Part shown: positions 14,550-21,451 of the stretch, in pieces
Position numbering within the stretch: the first letter of the stretch is position 1
Layout: each line of letters starts with the position of its first letter
DNA from: Maribacter arenosus
Lineage (GTDB): Bacteria > Bacteroidota > Bacteroidia > Flavobacteriales > Flavobacteriaceae
Direction: 5' to 3'
Length of the DNA: 50,817 nt
Assembly: GCF_014610845.1 (NCBI RefSeq)
Contig: NZ_JABTCG010000011.1
Coordinates: 1-50,817, forward strand
Made by a program: the position numbers and the translations under genes
The notes under the pieces: generated by a model
Told to the model about the DNA's origin: nothing
What the model saw: the letters and a program-made list of their open reading frames with translations, nothing else
Database searches by the model: none

Positions 14550-14575
14550 AAGCCAAATAGTTTTACTTGTTTTTT

Positions 14576-14778
14576 TGATGATATGATGACAACACCCTCT
14601 AAAGCCTATCAGCATTGGGACTAACGTGTCATCATTTTGTCATCACGTCATCATTCTTAATTTATTTAAAGCGTTTTCTGTCATCATTATTTTTTTTGAT
14701 GACAAAATGATGACAGTTTGATGACAGCCTTAACCCCCATAAACATTGGCCTCGACCTATTATGTCATCGTATCATCA
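14576..14778. repeat. TGATGAC iterons, candidate replication origin or operator
   Basis: At least eight exact copies of TGATGAC or its complement GTCATCA in 142 bases: TGATGAC at 14584, 14697, 14708 and 14719; GTCATCA at 14628, 14639, 14647 and 14680. Near-copies lie at 14576, 14764 and 14772. The run 14697/14708/14719 and the pair 14628/14639 have 11-bp spacing, about one helical turn. The two orientations face each other across an AT-rich centre (14687-14696). It lies between the helicase stop and the primase start, the usual place for an iteron origin or an autoregulatory operator. Confidence 0.65.
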
Positions 14779-15962
14779 AAATTTTTGGTCAAAAAGTCTT
14801 TTTCGACTGTAAAATAGCGTCCTTTTGCATCAGTAATGTGGATATCACCATCGCTCCAGATGACAATTTTCTGGTATTTGTTGGAGTTGTCCTGATTGGT
14901 CAGTTTCCAATCGGTCTTGAGCAGTTTCCGCAGTTGGGTCAAATCGGTTTTTACCCTTGTCCTGTTCAAAAGGTGCAACGCATCGATGGGGCAGAGATGG
15001 ATTTCCTCCATCTCGAACTTTTCCATGACACTGAACAGGATGCTTGCCAGTTCCTTCTCCACCCGGTTCCTGTTGTTCTGTACCAACCTTTTCAAGGCAG
15101 CGGTCCTTATCTGTTTCGGCGTGAACCACATCCTAGTGGTATGTTCGGTCGATAACCGGCGTTGTTGTAGATGGAACAGAAAGGCCGGGATTTCCGATAT
15201 CAATTGATGAAGGAAATTGGTTTCCTCTTTTTTGAGTACCGGTATCTTTAGTACCCAAAAACGGGTCTCGTTCCCGTCGATCTTGATAAAGTTGTCCTCG
15301 TTATTACTGCAAAGGATAAACTTGCCAAAGAACTCCACTTCCCGTTTGTCCTTTCCCTTGGCCTCCAACTTATTGATATTGGTGGTGCTTAGGTATTTGA
15401 TACGTTCGGTAAGCTCCTCCTTGTTGAAAAGTACCTCGTCTATGCAGATGAGCAGCTTGTTCGCCCAATCCGCATTGAACTGGCTGCTAAAGCTATCATT
15501 GGTCAGATAGGTCAGGTTGTTGTCAAAAATGGCCTTGAGCCATTTGAGAAAGGTGCTCTTGCCCGTAGAGCGTTCCTTGGACACCAAACAAAGAATTGGA
15601 AGTACCTGTACCGGTCTGCTATATAACAATTGTAGGTAGTCCAGTCCAAGTTCAAAGTGCTTGCCAAAAATATGTTTGACAAAGGCCATTGAGGTATGGC
15701 ATTCCCCTTCTTTGGGTATTGCAACCAAAGGGGAATAGGTATTATAGAACCCTTGGTATTCCTGTTTGAAATCGATATGGCTCGGGATACAGGTAAAACC
15801 ATCGTACTTCGGCACCTTGCTCAGGTAATCCTTTCCATGGTCCTGGCGGATGGTCTCGATGTTCCAATGCACCAGGATCTCATTGAAATGTCCTGCGATG
15901 GTGGGTGCCTGCACCAATTTATAGTACGAAGTGCCCACCCGTAAGTATGGTACTGTTTTCAT
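14760..15962 (-). CDS. SF3-type primase-helicase (replication protein)
   Basis: 400 residues. Walker A SKERSTGKST (128-137), Walker B LLICIDEV (171 on), then a polar motif around FILCSNNEDNF and an arginine-finger-like NETRFWVLKIP. This is the VapE/DUF5906-like superfamily 3 helicase arrangement found in mobile elements and phage satellites. It probably unwinds the element's origin; the iterons begin inside its last codons. The C-terminal 120 residues look like a winged-helix tail. Confidence 0.82.
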   Translation of the reverse strand: MKTVPYLRVGTSYYKLVQAPTIAGHFNEILVHWNIETIRQDHGKDYLSKVPKYDGFTCIPSHIDFKQEYQGFYNTYSPLVAIPKEGECHTSMAFVKHIFGKHFELGLDYLQLLYSRPVQVLPILCLVSKERSTGKSTFLKWLKAIFDNNLTYLTNDSFSSQFNADWANKLLICIDEVLFNKEELTERIKYLSTTNINKLEAKGKDKREVEFFGKFILCSNNEDNFIKIDGNETRFWVLKIPVLKKEETNFLHQLISEIPAFLFHLQQRRLSTEHTTRMWFTPKQIRTAALKRLVQNNRNRVEKELASILFSVMEKFEMEEIHLCPIDALHLLNRTRVKTDLTQLRKLLKTDWKLTNQDNSNKYQKIVIWSDGDIHITDAKGRYFTVEKDFLTKNFDDTMT

Positions 15963-16029
15963 GAAAAATTGTTTAGGACCAAGGGTATTCCTTGGGTGTG
16001 GTATTGAACTAATTGAATTTGGGGGTATG

Positions 16030-16317
16030 CTATCGCCTTTTATCGTTTAGCGTATAGGCTGCAGCTTCGTCTTCCATTTCCTGTGTGGATCTTCGTTCGT
16101 TTTGGAGCAACCAACGGACAATCTTCTTCTTTTCGAAAAAAATCAGTTTCCCATTGGGTTTGGAATGTGGGATATGTCCAGCAGCGGTAAGTTTGTACAG
16201 ATAGCTCCTGGATATTCCGGTATAGTCACAGGTCTCCTCAAAGGTGAGTACCTCTTTATTGGCGATCAACAGTCTTTCCAAACGATCTAGTCGTTCGAGG
16301 ATTAAAAAATTGCCCAT
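16030..16317 (-). CDS. Excisionase/MerR-like helix-turn-helix protein
   Basis: 95 residues from MGNFLILERLDRLERLL. A short coiled coil is followed by an HTH_17-type domain, EVLTFEETCDYTGISRSYLYKLTAAGHIPHSKPNGKLIFF, then a basic wing. Such proteins in integrative elements act as excisionases or regulators. The longer start at 16371 adds 18 residues of low quality and is not preferred. First gene of the replication operon. Confidence 0.82.
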   Translation of the reverse strand: MGNFLILERLDRLERLLIANKEVLTFEETCDYTGISRSYLYKLTAAGHIPHSKPNGKLIFFEKKKIVRWLLQNERRSTQEMEDEAAAYTLNDKRR

Positions 16318-16933
16318 TTTGTTTCTTTTTAGGGATGTGAAATGAACAAAAGCGCTTTTGTTTTCTTTCAATATTGCTACTGGATAAATGTATGAAAATA
16401 GGAAAACGGAGAAGTAGGAAAAAACAAATAGTTATTCACAATTAATTGATAAACAACGTATTAACCCAATTTAGTCGATATATTATCAATTGCATATGCC
16501 CTTGATTTTAATTGGTCCCATTGGATGCCAAGTTGTACCAAATTTAATTATACAAAATATTCCATTTAAGGCAAGATTATGGGGTTATCAACAATTGAAA
16601 GAGAAAGAACAAAAAAATGATGGCCTTAAAAAGGCGGAATTCAATGTTTGTATTATTCTAAATACGTCTTTTGCTTACTAAGACTGTTTTAATTAATATC
16701 CGGAGAATCCAAAATTTTAGGATCAAAGCTTTTCTTTAGAAAGTTTTTGACGTACAGTCCGACACTTTAAAAAGTATAACTTGAAAGAATAATAATATTT
16801 ACCAAGAAAGTGTCCCAAACTTGGTCTCTTTTAGTATACTCATTAATTAACCTTTTATGGGACAGTACTTGCAAGGAAGATTTTCACTTATCTAAGTAAA
16901 GGGTACGTAATAATAATAACACCAATAGGCTAA
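16318..16933. other. Gene-free stretch between HTH gene and integrase
   Basis: About 600 bases with no convincing gene. It must hold the promoter of the leftward HTH-helicase operon and the 3' region of the integrase. I see one hairpin, ACCAAG (16801-16806) with CTTGGT (16820-16825). A 63-codon open frame at 16490-16681 lacks convincing protein features. Confidence 0.5.
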
Positions 16934-18148
16934 CTAAAAATTAACCACATCATCCAAAGCCTTATCTGTCTCTTTGTTAATAAAGTTAGACTGGTATTGC
17001 ATTGTAGTTGTAATGGAAGAATGTCTATATAATTTTTGTAGCATCTGTACCGGTATTCGATCACCTGCGATATTTCCAAAACTATGACGGGCTATATGCA
17101 TGGTAACCTTTTTGTCTATCTTGGCTTTTATTGCAATCTTTTTCAAATATTTATTGAATTTCTTCGTAGCAGTATTGGTTTTGGCATAGACATCCTTATC
17201 ATTTTTCAAATCTGCCTTCTCAAGTTCTGGAAAAACAAAATCATTTGAATACTTCTTTCGAACCCGACAAGATTCCAGAATAGGAATAAGCTTATCCGGC
17301 AATTTTAAAGAAACTAGTTTTGAGTTTTTGTTCATTCTATAATGAATCCTATTCTCATATATGTCGCTCCAACGAATTTTTAAAACATCCCCTATGCGTA
17401 TCCCTGCCAGATAAAAACTAAAAAGCCAAACATTTCGAGTATGCAGCTCTTGTTTCGACAAATTTTCCAAGTTCTCAATTTTTTGTACTTCTTCTATTGT
17501 CAACCCTACTTTTTCTGCTTCTGGAAATTTGATGCGTATTTTATCGGCACCAAAAGGGTAATTCTTTTGGTCAACGATACCCAATTTGATAGCCCTATTG
17601 AAAAGCGTTCGTATAACTACCAAGTTATTTACAATTGACCTTTCGGATAGATTATGATTACTTCTTAAATGAGATTGGAAACGTCTCAAAAAACCTTCAT
17701 TAATTTCCTGAAACATCAATCGTTTTGATCCATAAAAATTCAACAAATGATTGATCCGAACTTTATCCGAAAAAAATCTGGTGAATTTGCTATTATTCTC
17801 TAGTTCTTTTAAATAGGCATCTGCTATTTCTGAAAAAGTGGTGAACGCTAGAGTGGAAGTAATTTCTTTTTTAATTTGGCTAGAGGATATATCCTGATTA
17901 TCAGATTGAAGTTCAAGAAGTGTTTTGTTTGCTTCAGTTAATTTAGAAAGTAGTAATGTATTTAATAAATCTGCATTTGGGTGGGATTTACGAACAGCCA
18001 TATTTCTTTTATCCCAATATTTGATATCAATATAGTGTCCAATATACATATAATTGGATTTTCTATTTTTAGTAATCCGGACAGCCAAAGGATAAAGACC
18101 ATCCTTATTCGGTTTTTTTCTTAGTGTGATTTTGGTATTGGAAGCCAT
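16934..18148 (-). CDS. Tyrosine integrase of the mobile element
   Basis: 404 residues from MASNTKITLRKK. An arm-binding N-terminal domain (ITLRKKPNKDGLYPLAVRIT) and SAM-like core-binding domain (about 100-200) precede a catalytic domain with R251 (AGIRIGD), H351 and R354 (HIARHSFG), H376 (HSSITTTMQY) and Y385. This is the Bacteroidota element type, adjacent to the tRNA-Leu attachment fragment, so its substrate is almost certainly that att site. It shows none of the context of an integron IntI. A longer start at 18181 adds 11 residues. Confidence 0.9.
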   Translation of the reverse strand: MASNTKITLRKKPNKDGLYPLAVRITKNRKSNYMYIGHYIDIKYWDKRNMAVRKSHPNADLLNTLLLSKLTEANKTLLELQSDNQDISSSQIKKEITSTLAFTTFSEIADAYLKELENNSKFTRFFSDKVRINHLLNFYGSKRLMFQEINEGFLRRFQSHLRSNHNLSERSIVNNLVVIRTLFNRAIKLGIVDQKNYPFGADKIRIKFPEAEKVGLTIEEVQKIENLENLSKQELHTRNVWLFSFYLAGIRIGDVLKIRWSDIYENRIHYRMNKNSKLVSLKLPDKLIPILESCRVRKKYSNDFVFPELEKADLKNDKDVYAKTNTATKKFNKYLKKIAIKAKIDKKVTMHIARHSFGNIAGDRIPVQMLQKLYRHSSITTTMQYQSNFINKETDKALDDVVNF

Positions 18149-18183
18149 AATATTTTTGTCCTTAATTATAAAGATAATCAATT

Positions 18184-18205
18184 TAGGTACAACATAGGTA
18201 CAACA
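18184..18205. repeat. Tandem 11-bp direct repeats, candidate integrase arm sites
   Basis: TAGGTACAACA occurs twice back to back (18184-18194, 18195-18205), between the integrase start and the attachment core. Direct repeats in this position are typical arm-type binding sites for tyrosine integrases. Confidence 0.5.
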
Positions 18206-18305
18206 TTTTATGGTTTTAAATGATTTTGTTTGATATCAAGGAAAATTAAAATACTGTTAATCAATTGATTATCAATTACTTTGTTGTAATTTACACTAAA
18301 AAACA

Positions 18306-18362
18306 TTGGACTTAAAATCCAATGGCCATTAGGCCGTGCGGGTTCAAGTCCCGCCTCGAGTA
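18306..18362 (+). other. attR: 3' fragment of tRNA-Leu(UAA)
   Basis: TTGGA-CTTAAAA-TCCAA forms a 5-bp anticodon stem with a 7-base loop carrying TAA. A GGCC/GGCC variable arm, a GCGGG-TTCAAGT-CCCGC T arm and the acceptor half CTCGAG follow. No D arm or 5' acceptor half precedes it, so it is an attachment remnant and not a gene. The complete tRNA should lie at the other end of the element, off-window to the left. Confidence 0.85.
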
Positions 18363-18376
18363 CAGATGAATGGAAA
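18353..18376 (+). repeat. Direct repeat of tRNA 3' end and downstream sequence, copy 1
   Basis: The 24 bases from GCCTCGAGTACA through GATGAATGGAAA recur exactly at 18529-18552. Both copies lead directly into a hairpin terminator. The duplication suggests two successive insertions into the same tRNA-Leu end. Confidence 0.7.
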
Positions 18377-18402
18377 ACCAAGGTGAAAGCTTTGGTTTTT
18401 TT
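18377..18402 (+). terminator. tRNA-type intrinsic terminator, copy 1
   Basis: ACCAAGG, loop TGAAAG, CTTTGGT, seven paired bases including one G-U, then a run of T. Confidence 0.65.
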
Positions 18403-18528
18403 GTTTTTAAAGCGTGACCAAACTCGTTTGGTCATAAGCTTGGGAAACAAAAAGTAATCGTGAAGCGATTGGCTTTTCATTCTCAACATGTTCGACCAGG
18501 ACTCACCGAGCGAAGTGAGGTAATTCCG

Positions 18529-18552
18529 GCCTCGAGTACAGATGAATGGAAA
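18529..18552 (+). repeat. Direct repeat of tRNA 3' end, copy 2
   Basis: Second copy of the 24-base repeat. Here only the acceptor end (GCCTCGAG) is tRNA-like; the preceding bases (GTAATTCC) are not a T arm. The 152 bases between copies (18377-18528) contain a GACCAA/TTGGTC hairpin and no gene, and may be a relic of an earlier insertion. Confidence 0.6.
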
Positions 18553-18577
18553 GCCAAGGTTTTAGCCTTGGCTTTTT
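18551..18577 (+). terminator. Intrinsic terminator, copy 2
   Basis: Perfect 9-bp stem AAGCCAAGG (18551-18559) with CCTTGGCTT (18566-18574), loop TTTTAG, followed by T residues. Probably the original chromosomal tRNA-Leu terminator. Confidence 0.75.
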
Positions 18578-18957
18578 GTTTCCCTCTCCACTAAGTTTGC
18601 ATATCTAAATGTCCTTATTATAAAATTTGATAATGAAAATAAATTATTAAGAAGTTTATTTTATGGGTGGTCATTTCATTACTAATAATATTAACCTTTA
18701 TTTTATTGGATTCAGATCGGTTTTTAAGCCTTTTAACTAATATATTTTAGGTTCGACCGATATTTTATCGGGTTTAAAAGCATACAACTAAATTTAAATT
18801 GAAATAAAATAATGCACTTATAAAAATGGGCAATTATAAATGTTGGCTAAATCAAGAAAAAAACAGTGTTGTACAATTGTCACATTACCTAGTTTTCAAA
18901 GTATAATAATTGCCATGACTTTTATTTGTTCGTGTAAATTGAAACTCTTTGTAGTGG
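18578..18957. other. AT-rich upstream region of the exopolysaccharide operon
   Basis: About 380 AT-rich bases without a gene. It should hold the promoter of the long + strand operon. I see a short CCGATA/TATCGG palindrome near 18,759-18,773 but no clear TTTG/TAnnTTTG promoter pair. Confidence 0.4.
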
Positions 18958-18984
18958 GTCTTATTTAAATATAAGACTTTTTTT
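18958..18984 (+). terminator. Hairpin terminator or attenuator ahead of the exopolysaccharide operon
   Basis: GTCTTAT (18958-18964) pairs perfectly with ATAAGAC (18971-18977) over a 6-base loop and is followed by seven T. It lies 35 bases before the first gene with no + strand gene just upstream, so a leader attenuator is as likely as a plain terminator. Confidence 0.6.
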
Positions 18985-19019
18985 ATTGTTCAATATTAAG
19001 ATGTTAAGAGCTTGCTTTT

Positions 19020-20411
19020 ATGAATTCGAAGAATAGATATTTACTGATAAATCTACTCGCATTTGAGTTTGTTTTATTGAATTCAGTGTTGATTATCTAC
19101 CTTTTTTTTAGACTACCTGAATTTTCATTTATTGACCCAGCTTTTCTTAAAAAAATGATTCCCCTGATAATTATTTATAATTTAAGTTGGCTATTTATTA
19201 TTCTTTACAATAGGGAAAAAGAATTCTATTTTGATCCTGATTACAACTATTTAAGGAGTATTTTAACGTCATTATTTTTCTTTGTTGGAATTGTTGCGAC
19301 ATTGGTGATACTATTTAAAATCAGATACTTCGCACGCTCTACATTTATTTTTCCTATTTTCATTTTTTCCTATTTAAATTTGATCAGTCACAAGTATCTA
19401 TTGAAATATTTAAAAAAAAGAAGCTCAAATCTTTTTTCTAATACCTTACTGATAGGTTCTGATCTCGAGTTTTCAGAGCTCATTGGGTTAACGAAAGGAA
19501 TGGCCCGTTTTGGGTATATCCTGTCGGGGTATCTGGGAGATCAAGATGAGCAATCTAAAAATGTACTAAACTTGAAAATTTTAGGAAATATCAATGAGTT
19601 GTCGAAGGTATTGGCCAACAATTCCATTGATGAAGTTTTCATTTCAGTGTCACAACTAGAGAAACGAAAAATTACTGAATTAATAAAGATTGCCGATAGT
19701 TTTGGGGTACGGGTTAAATTAATTCCGGAATACCCCCTGCTTATGGCCAGTAAGTTTAATGCAGGCACAATAGGTGATTTTGCGGTTTATAAACTTCGCC
19801 AATCTCCATTGGACAATTTCAACACAACAATATTAAAACGTCTATTTGACTTTTGTTTTGCATTAATGATTATCATAGTATGTTCCCCTTTATACCTGCT
19901 TATCGGTATTTTCATATATTTGGATTCTAGAGGTCCAATTACTTATACCCCATATAGAAAAGGAGAAGCTGGTAAGACATTTAAATGTTACAAATTCAGA
20001 ACTATGTCAGTTTGTGACAACCCAGTGAATGGCACAAAATCAACAATCGTAAATGATCCAAGAATAACCCGGGTAGGCAAGTTTTTAAGGAAAAGTGATT
20101 TGGATGAGTTACCACAGTTTTTTAACGTATTGAAAGGAGAAATGAGTGTAATTGGTCCAAGACCACATAGAGCCAACTTACAGAAGGATTTTAGAAGAAG
20201 TGTGAATGATTATATGGTAAGGAGCTATATTAAGCCAGGAATTACGGGTTGGGCCCAAGTCAATGGTTGGAGAGGACCTACAGTAACCAATGAACAGAAA
20301 AATGAACGGATAAAACATGACTTATGGTATATTGAAAATTGGAGTTTTTGGTTAGATATTAAAATCATTTTCCGAACTATTTTTGGTAGGCATCGAAAAA
20401 AGGCATTTTAA
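19020..20411 (+). CDS. Polyprenyl-phosphate sugar-1-phosphate transferase (initiating enzyme)
   Basis: 463-residue polyprenyl glycosylphosphotransferase (WcaJ/EpsL type) that would place the first sugar phosphate on undecaprenyl phosphate. There are four N-terminal membrane segments in the first 125 residues, then a Rossmann-like CoA_binding_3 domain (around LLIGSDLEFSELIG). A further membrane helix, IIIVCSPLYLLIGIFIY, leads into the catalytic bacterial sugar transferase domain: KCYKFRTM, LRKSDLDELPQFFNVLKGEMSVIGPRPH, and PGITGWAQVNGWRG. First gene of the operon. Confidence 0.93.
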   Translation: MNSKNRYLLINLLAFEFVLLNSVLIIYLFFRLPEFSFIDPAFLKKMIPLIIIYNLSWLFIILYNREKEFYFDPDYNYLRSILTSLFFFVGIVATLVILFKIRYFARSTFIFPIFIFSYLNLISHKYLLKYLKKRSSNLFSNTLLIGSDLEFSELIGLTKGMARFGYILSGYLGDQDEQSKNVLNLKILGNINELSKVLANNSIDEVFISVSQLEKRKITELIKIADSFGVRVKLIPEYPLLMASKFNAGTIGDFAVYKLRQSPLDNFNTTILKRLFDFCFALMIIIVCSPLYLLIGIFIYLDSRGPITYTPYRKGEAGKTFKCYKFRTMSVCDNPVNGTKSTIVNDPRITRVGKFLRKSDLDELPQFFNVLKGEMSVIGPRPHRANLQKDFRRSVNDYMVRSYIKPGITGWAQVNGWRGPTVTNEQKNERIKHDLWYIENWSFWLDIKIIFRTIFGRHRKKAF

Positions 20412-20581
20412 TTTTTGATCCATAAGGCCATGATGTTGAAGCGATGCCATACGTTAACAAAGTTTAAAAACACCATTGAAAAACTAAGGCTTCTTAAAAT
20501 TTAAAAAAAATGAATAAAGCTTTGATATTTCCTCTCGATTACAAATCATTTATACAATCAAGCACTGAAATCTATTCAAAA

Positions 20582-21334
20582 ATGAACAAACTATTTCTGT
20601 TTTTAATCGTGTTATCATTGTCGTCTTGCTATAGCTCGAAGGAGTTGAATTATATACAAACCGCTCAGAACTCACTTACCATACCGATAATTCCAACTGA
20701 ATATAGGGTTCAACCCAATGATGTATTGAGCATCAAAGTACAAAGCAAAGATCCAGAACAATCTTCTTTTTTTAATATTACTACGGTAGAAAATAGAAAT
20801 ATCGAGGCAAATCCCGCATCGTTATTTCTAACCGGCTATACTGTTGATACGGACGGCATGATCAATCTCGCCATTGTCGGCGAACTTAAAGTGAGTGATC
20901 TTACTGTGGAGGAAATTAGAGACAAAGTGCAGCTCGAAATCGACAAATATCTAGTGAATGCCATGGTATCGGTAAAACTTACCAGCTTTAAAATATCGGT
21001 CTTGGGAGATGTTAGAAACCCGGGTACCAACTATATATACAATACACAGGCAACCATATTCGAGGCTCTTAGTGCAGCAGGTGATCTGAATATATCGGCA
21101 AAACGCAATAATATAAAAGTAATAAGGCAGGAGGGCGACAAATCTAAAGTAGTAAGTTTAGATCTCACAGATCCTGCAATTATTCAATCACCATACTACT
21201 TCTTGAAACCGAACGATGTCTTATATGTAGACAAATCGAAGTCAGGCATTGCACAAAGCAATTTGAGTGTGTTCTCACTTATTTTATCTGCCATTACCAC
21301 AACCATACTAGTACTGAATTTTACTTCGAATTGA
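20582..21334 (+). CDS. Wza-like polysaccharide export lipoprotein (OPX)
   Basis: 250 residues from MNKLFLFLIVLSLSSC, a lipoprotein signal. The polysaccharide export domain starts at YRVQPNDVLSIKVQSKDPEQ and includes GYTVDTDGMINLAIVGELKV. An SLBB domain follows (KISVLGDVRNPGTNYIYN...FEALSAAGDL). A single hydrophobic C-terminal helix ends the protein. It would form the outer-membrane conduit with the Wzc-like protein next to it. The start at 20510 adds 24 residues before a perfect signal peptide and is not preferred. Confidence 0.93.
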   Translation: MNKLFLFLIVLSLSSCYSSKELNYIQTAQNSLTIPIIPTEYRVQPNDVLSIKVQSKDPEQSSFFNITTVENRNIEANPASLFLTGYTVDTDGMINLAIVGELKVSDLTVEEIRDKVQLEIDKYLVNAMVSVKLTSFKISVLGDVRNPGTNYIYNTQATIFEALSAAGDLNISAKRNNIKVIRQEGDKSKVVSLDLTDPAIIQSPYYFLKPNDVLYVDKSKSGIAQSNLSVFSLILSAITTTILVLNFTSN

Positions 21335-21451
21335 AATTAGCATGAATCATGACAATAATACTTTCGACATAAATATCTGGGTTTAATCATTTAATCAGCC
21401 CTAATATGATGGGTATTTTAAAAGTAAAAAAAAACCTGATAACATTCAATA

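Noticed and set aside
12254-15944. Many plus-strand frames opposite the replication and mob genes
   Set aside because: Each is antisense to a gene with clear domains, and none has a recognisable motif.
16490-16681. 63-codon frame upstream of the HTH gene
   Set aside because: No signal, domain or operon context, and the sequence is AT-rich promoter-like DNA.
16934-18148. Possibility that the tyrosine integrase is the integron integrase of the array
   Set aside because: It lies at the wrong end of the array, sits beside a tRNA attachment fragment with arm-type repeats, and has the arm-binding N-terminus of Bacteroidota element integrases.
18208-18489. 93-codon minus-strand frame containing LEAGLEPARPNGHWILSP
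   Set aside because: This is a familiar false protein made by translating the reverse strand of a tRNA-Leu gene end; it overlaps the att fragment.
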